Shown piece by piece: positions 8,481-15,866 of a stretch of 64,000 nucleotides of DNA. A program made the translations under genes and the position numbers. A model generated the notes under the pieces. It had not been told where the DNA came from, made no database searches, and saw only the letters and a program-made list of their open reading frames with translations. Every line of letters begins with the position of its first letter. Position 1 is the stretch's first letter. Origin of the DNA: Bog-473 sp963745175 (GTDB lineage Bacteria > Actinomycetota > Acidimicrobiia > Acidimicrobiales > RAAP-2); the NCBI GenBank assembly GCA_963745175.1, contig CAVUWK010000008.1, positions 1 to 64,000 on the forward strand, given 5' to 3'.

Positions 8481-9167
8481 ATGGACGAGCCCGGCACGCT
8501 GGCCCTGGTCGGGGGCGGCGAATGGACCGAGGGCTGCACCTTCGACGCCGCCCTCCTGGCGGCCTCGGGCGGGGCCGACGTGGTGGTGCTGCCGACAGCG
8601 GCGGCCTACCAGCACCCCGAGCGGGTCGTGCTGCGGGCGGCCGAGTGGTTCGAACCCCTCGGGGCCCGGGTGGAGGGGCTCATGGTGGTGGACCGGGCCT
8701 CGTCCGAGGACCCGGGCATGGCGGCGGCCCTCGCCGGCTCCCGTTTCATCTACCTCTCCGGCGGCTCACCGCTGCACCTGCGCGCCGTCCTCAAGCGGTC
8801 CGCCGTCTTCGAGGCGCTGCTGCAGGCCTTCGCCGGAGGGGCCGTGGTGGCCGGCGCCGGCGCCGGGGCGATGGTGCTCACCGACCCCATGGCCGACCCA
8901 CGGGGTGGGGCGTTGACCCTCGGGCTGGGCCTGGTCGACAACGTCACGGTCGTCCCCCACTTCGGTGACGAGCACGACGACGCACACGGCCAGAAGCTCG
9001 AGCGGACGGTGGCGATGGCGCCGGCGGCGCTGCCGGTGGTGGCCCTCCCGGCTCGCACCGCGCTGATCAGGGACGGCAACGGCGCCTGGCGCTCCGAGGG
9101 GGCGGGGACGCCGGCGGTGTTCGTCGGCGGCACGCTGACCGAGGGTCTGGGCGCGCTGGGGGGCTGA
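8481..9167 (+). CDS. Peptidase S51 / cyanophycinase-like protein lacking the nucleophile serine
   Basis: The 228-residue product has the class-I glutamine-amidotransferase-like fold of the S51 family (dipeptidase E, cyanophycinase): an N-terminal LALVGGGEW, a central VVVLPTAAAYQHPE and FIYLSGGSPLHL. Where the family has G-[TS]-S-A-G-A with the catalytic serine, this protein reads AGAGAGAM (near 8858-8881), with no serine. The later PHFGDEHDD and VVALPARTALI segments are conserved. It may be a catalytically dead relative with another role. The ATG at 8481 is preferred; a GTG at 8472 is possible. It is divergent from hbd. Confidence 0.7.
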   Translation: MDEPGTLALVGGGEWTEGCTFDAALLAASGGADVVVLPTAAAYQHPERVVLRAAEWFEPLGARVEGLMVVDRASSEDPGMAAALAGSRFIYLSGGSPLHLRAVLKRSAVFEALLQAFAGGAVVAGAGAGAMVLTDPMADPRGGALTLGLGLVDNVTVVPHFGDEHDDAHGQKLERTVAMAPAALPVVALPARTALIRDGNGAWRSEGAGTPAVFVGGTLTEGLGALGG

Positions 9168-9244
9168 CCGCACGATTCTGCGCCCCCCTCTGCCGGCGGG
9201 CGGCACCGCTCCCGGGACTGATGGTCGAGGCTATTTCCGAGGAG

Positions 9245-9802
9245 TTAGTCCTTCTCCTCGATCGTGACGCTCTCGATCACGACGCGCTCGGTCGGCGCGC
9301 CCGAGCGGCTTCCCACGTTGTTGATCTTCTCCACGACGTCGAGCCCGGTGACGACCTCGCCGAAGTGTGCGTACAGCGGCGGGAGGCGCACACCGTCGGG
9401 ACCGCTGATGACGAAGAACTGGCTGCCGTTGGTGTTGGGACCGGCGTTCGCCATCGCCAGGGAGCCGACCTTGTAGCGCCCTTGGGACGGCAGTTCGTCG
9501 TCGAAGCGGTAGCCGGGCCCGCCGGAGCCCGACCCGGTGGGGTCGCCGCCCTGGAGCACGAAACCCGGGATGATGCGGTGGAACACGATGCCGTCGTAGT
9601 AGTGGTAGCGGGCCAGGAAGACGAAGCTGTTGACGGTCTTCGGCGCGGCGAGAGGATCGAGCGCAATGACCATCGTGCCGTGCGAGGTGACCATCGTGGC
9701 CACGTAGCGCTTGTTGGGATCGATGAACATCGGCGGCTCTTCGTCGAACTTGCGCTGCTGCGGGCTCGAGCCGTCGGCTGCGGGCGGTGTCGGTGTGGCC
9801 AT
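9245..9802 (-). CDS. Peptidyl-prolyl cis-trans isomerase (cyclophilin), cytoplasmic
   Basis: A 185-residue cyclophilin-fold protein that catalyses proline isomerisation during folding. There is no signal peptide; the first 30 residues are a disordered-looking linker. The core reads APKTVNSFVFLARYHYYDGIVFHRIIPGFVLQ (split here as it is longer in the gene), then GGDPTGSGSGGPGY, MANAGPNTNGSQFFI and the C-terminal FGEVVTGLDVV. The active-site Arg is in FHRIIPGF. It lies 10 bp after the membrane-anchored cyclophilin gene, so the two form a tandem pair, one for the cytosol and one for the cell surface. Confidence 0.92.
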   Translation of the reverse strand: MATPTPPAADGSSPQQRKFDEEPPMFIDPNKRYVATMVTSHGTMVIALDPLAAPKTVNSFVFLARYHYYDGIVFHRIIPGFVLQGGDPTGSGSGGPGYRFDDELPSQGRYKVGSLAMANAGPNTNGSQFFVISGPDGVRLPPLYAHFGEVVTGLDVVEKINNVGSRSGAPTERVVIESVTIEEKD

Positions 9803-9812
9803 GGTGACTGTC

Positions 9813-10652
9813 CTAGCTCTCGTTGATGGTGACGGAGATGATGCGTTGGGTGACGTCGGGCGGCGTGCCGCTGGCAGAACCTTGCTTGTCGATGGTGCTG
9901 ACGACGCTCAGGCCGGATGTGACCTGCCCGAACAGTGAGTAGCTGTTGGGGAGGCTCTCGCCCTGCGGCCCCGAGACGATGAAGAATTGGCTCCCGCCGC
10001 TGTTGGGCTGGCCCGTGTTGGCCATGACCAGCGAACCCAGAGGGTACTGCTGGGCCGGGTTGGCGGCCTTGGGCGGGAGCTCGTCGGGGATGGTGTAACC
10101 CGGTTCGGTCCCAGCGTTGGTCTGCGCCGGGTTGCCGGTCTGGAGCACGAAGCCGGGAATGACCCGGAAGAAGGCGCCGCAGTTGAAGTAGCCCTTGTTG
10201 GCCAGGAACACGAAGTTGTTCACGGTCTTGGGGGCGGCTGCGGCATCGAGCGAGGCCTCGAAGGTGCCTGTGGTCGTCTTGAACGTGGCCGAGTACTGCT
10301 TGGACGTGTCGATCGTCATGGGCGGCGGGGCCGTGTACTTCTGGCTGGCGGCCGCCGTCGGGGTCGTCGGCGATGCCGGGCAGCCGGCCTTGACCGCCGC
10401 CTCGTTCGCCTGGGCCTGCAGCGCCGCGTTGGTGCCCTTCGCGGCCGCCGTCGTGGTCGTGCTGTTCGCGGTGGACTTCGAGGCCGAGTTGTTGTTGCCC
10501 GAGACCAGGAAGACGATCCCGACGATCACCCCGGCGATGACCACCACGATGATGGCGTTGCGGATCTGCTTGCGGCGTTTCTGCTGCTGGGCCTCGGCGG
10601 CCAGCCGCGCCTCCCTGGCCGCGCGCTGACGGGCTCGCTTGTCGCTGGGCAC
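9813..10652 (-). CDS. Membrane-anchored cyclophilin-type peptidyl-prolyl isomerase
   Basis: The start is GTG at 10652 (279 residues), where TATGGT lies 8 nt upstream. The N-terminus is strongly basic (KRARQRAAREARLAAEAQQQ), followed by one membrane segment at about residues 29-48 (IIVVVIAGVIVGIVFLV) and a Ser/Thr/Ala-rich linker. The cyclophilin domain sits outside the membrane, with CGAFFRVIPGFVLQTGNP and GGSQFFIVSG. The usual FHR is FFR here; the arginine is kept. It is the first gene of the pair with the cytoplasmic cyclophilin. A much longer open frame upstream is antisense to aspartokinase and is not coding. Confidence 0.9.
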   Translation of the reverse strand: MPSDKRARQRAAREARLAAEAQQQKRRKQIRNAIIVVVIAGVIVGIVFLVSGNNNSASKSTANSTTTTAAAKGTNAALQAQANEAAVKAGCPASPTTPTAAASQKYTAPPPMTIDTSKQYSATFKTTTGTFEASLDAAAAPKTVNNFVFLANKGYFNCGAFFRVIPGFVLQTGNPAQTNAGTEPGYTIPDELPPKAANPAQQYPLGSLVMANTGQPNSGGSQFFIVSGPQGESLPNSYSLFGQVTSGLSVVSTIDKQGSASGTPPDVTQRIISVTINES

Positions 10653-10660
10653 GGCCCGAG

Positions 10661-10666
10661 ACCATA
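10661..10666 (-). promoter_or_regulatory. -10 element of leaderless cyclophilin mRNA
   Basis: TATGGT on the minus strand ends 8 nt before the GTG start at 10652. It supports that start over the longer open frame. Confidence 0.5.
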
Positions 10667-10778
10667 CCCAATCCTCGGGACGGCTCCGGATCGCCCCGCC
10701 GGAGGCCGGAGGCCCGACATCGCCCGCCCCGGGCGGGAACGGCGGGTGCCGGCGGCGAGCGGGTCGGTGCGCGGTCTG

Positions 10779-10784
10779 TAGCCT
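10779..10784 (+). promoter_or_regulatory. -10 element of leaderless ask mRNA
   Basis: TAGCCT ends 6 nt before the aspartokinase ATG. It is the same hexamer as in the pccB promoter. Confidence 0.55.
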
Positions 10785-10790
10785 CGTCGG

Positions 10791-12002
10791 ATGCCACTGG
10801 TCGTCCAGAAGTTCGGGGGCACCTCGGTCGGCGACGCCGATCGGATCCGTGCCGTGGCCGACCACATCGCACGCACGCGCCGGCAGGGCTCCGAGGTGGT
10901 GGCCGTGGTCAGCGCCATGGGCAAGACCACCGACGACCTCATCCACCTGGCCAACTCGGTGAGCGCCACCCAGCCGCCCCGCGAGTACGACATGCTCGTC
11001 AGCACCGGGGAGCGGGTGTCCATGTCGCTGCTGGTCATGGCGTTGGCCGACCTCGGGGTGGAGGCGGCGTCGTTCACCGGCAGCCAGGTCGGGATCATCA
11101 CCGACGACGACCACACCCGGGCCAAGATCCGGGAGGTCAGGGGGGACCGCCTGCGGGAGGCGCTGGCGGCCGGCAAGGTGCCGGTCGTGGCCGGGTTCCA
11201 GGGCGTCTCGGCCGCCCGCGAGATCACCACGCTCGGCCGCGGCGGGTCCGACGCCACCGCCGTGGCGCTCGCCGCCGTCCTGGGCGCGGACGCCTGCGAG
11301 ATCTACACCGACGTCACCGGGGTGTTCACGGCGGACCCCCGGATCGTGCCCGAGGCGCACCGGATCAACCGGATCTCGTTCGAGGAGATGCTCGAGATGG
11401 CCGCCACGGGTGGGCGGGTGCTGATGCTGCGCGCCGTCGAGTTCGCCCGGAACCACAATGTCCCGCTGCACGTGCGGAGCAGCTTCACCTGGGAGCCGGG
11501 CACCTGGGTGGTGGAGGAGGATGCAGACATGGAAGAAGCCGTCGTCACCGCAGTGACCCACGACACCTCGGAGGCCAAGGTCACCGTCAGCGGGGTGCCG
11601 GACCGACCCGGCGTGGCGGCACGGCTCTTCCGGGCGCTGGCCGACAAGTCGATCAACGTCGACATGATCGTGCAGAACACGTCCGCGCACGGCACCACCG
11701 ACATCTCGTTCACCGTGCCGACGGCGGACCTGGCGGTCGCGGTGGAGACCTCCCAGGCCCATGCGGACGAGTTGGGCGCGTCGGGGGTGACGGCGGACGC
11801 CGACGTGGCCCGGGTCTCGCTCGTGGGGGTGGGCATGAAGTCCCACCCCGGCATCGCCGCCACCATGTTCGAGACGCTGGCCAACGAGAGGATCAACATC
11901 GACATGATCTCGACCTCGACCATCCGCACGTCGTGCATGGTGGCCGAGGATGACGTCGAGCGCGCCGTCCGCTCCCTGCATGCGGCCTTCGCCCTCGACT
12001 GA
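10791..12002 (+). CDS. ask: Aspartate kinase
   Basis: Phosphorylates aspartate at the entry to lysine, threonine, methionine and diaminopimelate synthesis. The 403-residue product has the KFGGTSVGD start, the kinase motifs STGERVSMSLL and TTLGRGGSDATAVALAA, and two C-terminal ACT domains (SEAKVTVSGVPDRPGVAARLF and VSLVGVGMKSHPGIAATMF regions) for amino-acid feedback. An in-frame ATG at 11529 with a strong ribosome site matches the known internal start of the actinobacterial beta subunit. In many actinobacteria ask is followed by asd; here asd lies 40 kb away and a phosphatase gene follows after 13 bp. Confidence 0.96.
   Translation: MPLVVQKFGGTSVGDADRIRAVADHIARTRRQGSEVVAVVSAMGKTTDDLIHLANSVSATQPPREYDMLVSTGERVSMSLLVMALADLGVEAASFTGSQVGIITDDDHTRAKIREVRGDRLREALAAGKVPVVAGFQGVSAAREITTLGRGGSDATAVALAAVLGADACEIYTDVTGVFTADPRIVPEAHRINRISFEEMLEMAATGGRVLMLRAVEFARNHNVPLHVRSSFTWEPGTWVVEEDADMEEAVVTAVTHDTSEAKVTVSGVPDRPGVAARLFRALADKSINVDMIVQNTSAHGTTDISFTVPTADLAVAVETSQAHADELGASGVTADADVARVSLVGVGMKSHPGIAATMFETLANERINIDMISTSTIRTSCMVAEDDVERAVRSLHAAFALD
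11513..11531 (+). promoter_or_regulatory. Internal ribosome binding site and start for aspartokinase beta subunit
   Basis: GGAGGAGG (11513-11520) stands 8 nt before an in-frame ATG at codon 247 of ask, giving a product that begins MEEAVVTAVTHD. In Corynebacterium lysC the beta subunit starts at the same place in the protein. Translation here would give a separate 157-residue regulatory subunit carrying both ACT domains. Confidence 0.75.
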
Positions 12003-12015
12003 TGGCGACCGGCTG

Positions 12016-12592
12016 ATGGCACCCAAGGCCCAGGGGGGCCGCACCCTCTGGCTCCTGCGCCACGCCAAGACGGTGAGCCGACCCGCCTGCGGGTGGCACG
12101 GACTTCGACCGCGTCCTGGCCCCGCGGGGCCGGCGGGACGCCACCGCCCTCGGCCGCCTGTTCGCCGGGCAGGGCGAGGGGCTGGGACCCGCCCTGAAGG
12201 GCGTCCCCCGGCCGCAGGTCGCACTGGTCTCACCCGCCGCCCGCACGGCGGCGACGGCAGAGCTCGTCCTGGCCGGCATGGCCGATCCCCCGCAACGCCG
12301 TTTCGACGAGGCGCTCTACGGTGCCGACCCCGAGGAGGTGCTCGCCTTCGTCCGGTCTCTGCCCGACGGCGTCGCCGCCGCCATGGTGGTGGGCCACAAC
12401 CCCACGGCGCACTCCCTCTCGCAGGGCCTGCTGTCCGCCCGCGACAAGAAGGGCCTCTCGGCCGCCGTCCGGCGCGGATTCCCCACCTGCGCACTGGGCG
12501 TGTACGCCTTCCGCGTCGAGCACTGGGCCGACGTGGCGGCCGGGACGGCGACGCTGGTGGCCCTGCTGGGCCCGCCCTACGAGAAGTCCTAG
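12016..12592 (+). CDS. SixA-type histidine phosphatase, one frame break
   Basis: A phosphoglycerate-mutase-superfamily phosphatase of the small SixA type, which removes phosphate from phosphohistidine or small substrates. The N-terminus has the catalytic LWLLRHAKT; after an extra base near 12088 the frame continues with GGTDFDRVLAPRGRRDA, SPAARTAATAELVL, the second catalytic histidine in VVGHNPTAHSLSQ, and ends YEKS. Corrected length is about 191 residues. The gene starts 13 bp after aspartokinase and is probably cotranscribed. Its target in this organism is unknown. Confidence 0.8.
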
Positions 12593-12618
12593 AGCTTTCT
12601 GACCTGGAGGCGTCCGGC

Positions 12619-13803
12619 CTACGCCAGCGAGCGCAGGATGGCGGCGTCGCCCTGGCCGCCACCACCGCACAGGGCGACGGCTGCCGTGGCCGCACCGCGG
12701 CGGCGCAGCTCCAGCAGCGCGGTCAGCGCCAGCCGCGTGCCGGACATGCCGACGGGGTGTCCGAGCGCGATGGCGCCGCCGTTGACGTTGACCTTGTCCT
12801 CGTCGATGCCCAGGTCGTCCACCGAGGCGAGGCCGACGGCGGCGAAGGCCTCGTTGATCTCGAAGAGGTCGATGGCAGCGAGGTCGACGCCGGCCTTCCC
12901 GGCCGCCTTGACGATCGCCCGCGACGGCTGGGTCAGCAGCGAATTGTCCGGCCCGGCCACCATGCCGTAGCCGACAATCTGGCCGAGCGGGGTGGCCCCG
13001 AGCTCCTTCGCCTTGGCCGCCGACATCACGACGACGGCGCACCCGCCGTCGGAGATCTGCGACGCGTTGCCCGCGGTGATGGTGCCGTTCTTGTCGAAGG
13101 CGGGCTTGAGCGCGCCGAGCGATTCCGCCGTCGTGCCCGGGCGCACGCCCTCGTCGGTATCCACCAGGAGGGGGTCGCCCTTGCGCTGGGGAACCTGCAC
13201 CGGGACGATCTCCTCGGCCAGGCGGCCTTCTTTGGCGGCCGCGGCGGCCTTCTCGTGGCTCGCCGCCGCGAACGCGTCCTGACGCTCGCGGGAGATGCCG
13301 ACCTTGGCGTTGTGCTGCTCGGTCGAGAGGCCCATGGCGATGTGGTCGAAGGAGTCGGTCAGGCCGTCGTACATCATGGAGTCGATCAGCTCGCCGTCAC
13401 CGAGGCGGTAGCCGGCACGGGCCCCGGGCAACAGGTAGGGCGCCTGGGTCATCGACTCCATGCCGCCCGCCACCACGATGTCGGCGTCCCCGGCACGGAT
13501 CATCTGGTCGGCCAGGTAGATGGTGTTGAGGCCGGAGAGGCACACCTTGTTGATGGTGTTGGCGGGGACCGTCATGGGAATGCCGCCCTTGACGGCGGCC
13601 TGGCGTGCCGTGATCTGGCCCTGGCCGGCCAGGATGACCTGGCCCATCAGCACGTAGTCCACCTGGTCCGGGGACACACCGGCCCGGGAGAGCGCCTCCG
13701 CGATGGCGAATCCCCCCAGGTCCATGGCCGTGAATCCAGCCAGTCCGCCAGAGAGCTTTCCGATCGGGGTGCGAGCCCCTGCGACGATGACGGCCTCGGC
13801 CAT
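12619..13803 (-). CDS. Acetyl-CoA acetyltransferase (thiolase)
   Basis: Condenses two acetyl-CoA to acetoacetyl-CoA, or the reverse. The 394-residue product has the thiolase hallmarks: the nucleophilic Cys in NKVCLSGL (about residue 88), NGGAIALGHPVGMSG with the catalytic His, and the second catalytic Cys in ALCGGGGQGDAAI. Other segments are VAGGMESMTQAPYLL and FEINEAFA. It is divergent from ccr; the shared 95-bp region contains a TetR-type operator and three copies of a 9-bp repeat. With hbd and ccr it makes up the C2-to-C4 part of the ethylmalonyl-CoA pathway. A crotonase is missing from the window. Confidence 0.95.
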   Translation of the reverse strand: MAEAVIVAGARTPIGKLSGGLAGFTAMDLGGFAIAEALSRAGVSPDQVDYVLMGQVILAGQGQITARQAAVKGGIPMTVPANTINKVCLSGLNTIYLADQMIRAGDADIVVAGGMESMTQAPYLLPGARAGYRLGDGELIDSMMYDGLTDSFDHIAMGLSTEQHNAKVGISRERQDAFAAASHEKAAAAAKEGRLAEEIVPVQVPQRKGDPLLVDTDEGVRPGTTAESLGALKPAFDKNGTITAGNASQISDGGCAVVVMSAAKAKELGATPLGQIVGYGMVAGPDNSLLTQPSRAIVKAAGKAGVDLAAIDLFEINEAFAAVGLASVDDLGIDEDKVNVNGGAIALGHPVGMSGTRLALTALLELRRRGAATAAVALCGGGGQGDAAILRSLA

Positions 13804-13811
13804 TCCTGAAC

Positions 13812-13838
13812 CTCCGCGTTCTCCGCGTTCTCCGCGTT
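13812..13838 (-). repeat. Three tandem 9-bp repeats carrying Shine-Dalgarno-like GGAG
   Basis: The unit CTCCGCGTT on the plus strand is repeated exactly three times. On the thiolase strand this gives three successive CGGAG motifs; the nearest (GGAGG) is 7 nt from the start codon. The copies could be extra ribosome docking sites or just slippage. Confidence 0.7.
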
Positions 13839-13851
13839 CCCGCCGGTCTGG

Positions 13852-13865
13852 TTACCGGACGGAAA
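13852..13865. promoter_or_regulatory. TetR-type operator between thiolase and ccr
   Basis: TTACCGGACGGAAA is a partial palindrome that matches the hbd operator at 12 of 14 positions. It lies in the 95-bp divergent promoter region, about 20 bp upstream of the ccr -10, so one bound protein could control both directions. Confidence 0.55.
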
Positions 13866-13884
13866 CTGCATCTTACGGGCCAAC

Positions 13885-13890
13885 TATCGT
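13885..13890 (+). promoter_or_regulatory. -10 element of leaderless ccr mRNA
   Basis: TATCGT ends 8 nt before the ccr ATG; no Shine-Dalgarno sequence is seen between them. Confidence 0.5.
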
Positions 13891-13898
13891 CGGGTCAC

Positions 13899-15239
13899 AT
13901 GAGCGACATCCTCAGTGCTGTCCTGGCCGGCGCCCCCGCCGCTGAGCTGGCCGGACTCGACATGCCCGCCTCCTACCGGGCTGCCCTGGTCAAGCGGAGC
14001 GAGACAACCATGTTCGACGGCATGGAGTCGGCCGACAAGGACCCCCGCCTGTCCCTCCACGTCGAGGACGTGCCACTGCCCGAGCTGGCCCCCGATGAGG
14101 CCTACGTGGCGGTGATGGCCTCCTCGATCAACTTCAACACCGTCTGGACCTCCATCTTCGAGCCGCTGCCCACCTTCGGCTTCCTCGACCGCCTGGGCAA
14201 GGAGGGGCCGTGGGCGGCCCGCCACGCGCTCGACTACCACGTCGTCGGCTCGGATGCCGCCGGCGTCGTGCTGCGCACGGGCTCGTTGGTGCGCAACTGG
14301 AAGGTGGGCGACAAGGTCACCGTCCACTGCAACTACGTCGACGACCAGGACCCGTCGGCCCACGACGACTCCATGCTGGCGGCGAACCAGCGCATCTGGG
14401 GCTTCGAGTCCAACTTCGGCGGACTGGCCGACATCACCGTGGTCAAGGCCAACCAGCTCATGCCCAAGCCGGCCCACCTCAGCTGGGAGGAGGCGGCCAT
14501 CAACGCGCTGTGCAACTCCACCGCCTACCGCATGCTGGTCTCCCCCAACGGGGCCCGCATGACCCAGGACGACAAGGTGCTCGTATGGGGGGCCAGCGGG
14601 GGGCTGGGCAGCTACGCCGTGCAGCACGTGCTCAACGGAGGCGGCACGCCGATCGGCGTCGTGTCCTCGCCGGAGAAGGTGAAGCTCCTCAACGATCTCG
14701 GCGTCGAGGCCGTGATCGACCGCAAGGCGGCGAACTACCGCTTCTGGTCAGACGAACACACCCAGGACGAGTCCGAGTGGCGCCGCTTCGGCAAGGACAT
14801 CCGCGGGTTGGTGGGCTCCGAGCCCGAGATCGTCTTCGAGCACCCGGGCCGCCAGACGATGGGCGCGTCGGTGTTCGCCTGCAAGCGGGCGGGGACGATC
14901 GTCACCTGCGCCGCCACGTCCGGCTACATGATCGAGTACGACAATCGGCATCTGTGGATGAAGCTCAAGACGATCAAGGGCTCGCACTTCGCCAACTACC
15001 GCGAGGCGTGGGACGCCAACCAGCTCGTCTGCGAGGGCAAGGTGCTCCCGCCGCTCTCCGCCGTCTACCCCCTCACGCAGGTCGGTGAGGCGGCCTACCA
15101 GGTGCACCACAACCTGCACGAGGGAAAGATCGGCGTGCTGTGCCTGGCGCCCGGGGAGGGGCTGGGCATCGACGACCCCGAACTGCGGGCCAAGGTCGGC
15201 GAGGATCGCATCACACTGTTCCGGAGGCACGGCGCGTGA
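13899..15239 (+). CDS. ccr: Crotonyl-CoA carboxylase/reductase
   Basis: NADPH-dependent reductive carboxylation of crotonyl-CoA to ethylmalonyl-CoA, the key step of the ethylmalonyl-CoA pathway; in streptomycetes it also supplies polyketide extender units. The 446-residue product is of full family length. It belongs to the zinc-less medium-chain dehydrogenase group, with SSINFNTVWTSIFEP, LDYHVVGSDAAGVV, the NADP-binding VWGASGGLGSYAVQ and the family segments GFESNFGGLADITVVK, FEHPGRQTMGASVF and GSHFANYREAWDAN. The next gene, a VOC epimerase, overlaps its stop by 4 bp. The thiolase gene is divergent. Confidence 0.95.
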   Translation: MSDILSAVLAGAPAAELAGLDMPASYRAALVKRSETTMFDGMESADKDPRLSLHVEDVPLPELAPDEAYVAVMASSINFNTVWTSIFEPLPTFGFLDRLGKEGPWAARHALDYHVVGSDAAGVVLRTGSLVRNWKVGDKVTVHCNYVDDQDPSAHDDSMLAANQRIWGFESNFGGLADITVVKANQLMPKPAHLSWEEAAINALCNSTAYRMLVSPNGARMTQDDKVLVWGASGGLGSYAVQHVLNGGGTPIGVVSSPEKVKLLNDLGVEAVIDRKAANYRFWSDEHTQDESEWRRFGKDIRGLVGSEPEIVFEHPGRQTMGASVFACKRAGTIVTCAATSGYMIEYDNRHLWMKLKTIKGSHFANYREAWDANQLVCEGKVLPPLSAVYPLTQVGEAAYQVHHNLHEGKIGVLCLAPGEGLGIDDPELRAKVGEDRITLFRRHGA

Positions 15240-15646
15240 GCGACTCGCTGCTCACCGAGATCGACCACGTCGCCATCGCCGTCAACGACCTCGAGGCCGC
15301 CATCGCCTGGTACGCCGAGGTCTTCGGCGCCACGGTCGACCACCGCGAACGCGTCGAGTCCGACGGCGTCGAGGAGGCGCTGCTGAAGGTGGCCGACTCC
15401 TACGTGCAGTTGCTCACGCCGATCAGCGACGACTCCCCCGTGGCCAAGTACCTCGCCAACAAGGGCGAGGGCCTGCACCACATCGGCTACCGGGTCGACG
15501 ACTGCGGCGTCGCCCTCCAGGCGATCAAGGACGCCGGCGGCCGGGTGATCGACGAGGCGCCGCGTCCGGGATCACGTGGGACCACGGTGGCCTTCGTGCA
15601 CCCCAAGACGTCGTTCGGCACGCTGATCGAGCTGGTCCAGGAGTAG
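15236..15646 (+). CDS. mce: Methylmalonyl-CoA / ethylmalonyl-CoA epimerase
   Basis: A 136-residue vicinal-oxygen-chelate protein that racemises the alpha-carbon of methylmalonyl-CoA or ethylmalonyl-CoA. The start is GTG overlapping the ccr stop (GTGA), giving TEIDHVAIAVNDLEAAIAWY. Metal ligands are the His of IDHVAIA, Gln of YVQLLTP, His of LHHIGYRV and the Glu of TLIELVQE. In the ethylmalonyl-CoA pathway one epimerase acts on both substrates, linking ccr to the mutase and pccB to succinyl-CoA. Coupling to ccr supports that role. Confidence 0.92.
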   Translation: MSDSLLTEIDHVAIAVNDLEAAIAWYAEVFGATVDHRERVESDGVEEALLKVADSYVQLLTPISDDSPVAKYLANKGEGLHHIGYRVDDCGVALQAIKDAGGRVIDEAPRPGSRGTTVAFVHPKTSFGTLIELVQE

Positions 15647-15735
15647 CGCGGAGCTTGGGCTCCGTCGTCTCAGGGGAGTCTGGCTGTCGGAGGGAGGCGG
15701 ATGCTTTCCGGGCGGAGGGAGGCGGATGTGTTCCG

Positions 15736-15763
15736 GAACTCTAAACGAACTCGTTGATAGTTT
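15736..15763. repeat. Second copy of the 28-bp palindrome
   Basis: The halves GAACTCTAAACGAA and the reverse complement of the right half agree at 10 of 14 positions; the inner AACGA/TCGTT is perfect. Both the core and the right flank resemble 3267-3301. It lies in the 220-bp region between the convergent mce and cysNC genes, so it is not upstream of either. It could be an operator for an unseen transcript, a decoy or a small repeated element. Confidence 0.45.
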
Positions 15764-15773
15764 TCGGAACATC

Positions 15774-15801
15774 GCCCGGGTGCTGAGTCCCTGAACCGGG
15801 C
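15774..15801. terminator. Candidate bidirectional terminator hairpin
   Basis: GCCCGGGT and AACCGGGC form an 8-bp stem with one mismatch around a 12-nt loop between the convergent mce and cysNC genes. There is no clear U tract on either side, so the call is weak. Confidence 0.3.
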
Positions 15802-15866
15802 GGGAGCGCTCCAGGCCCGCGGCGCTCCGGCCACTCGCCGGCTCCGGCACTCCTCTGGGACACGGA

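Noticed and set aside
10653..12695. Upstream part of the 960-residue open frame ending in the anchored cyclophilin
   Set aside because: It is antisense to aspartokinase and sixA; the leaderless GTG at 10652 explains the real start.
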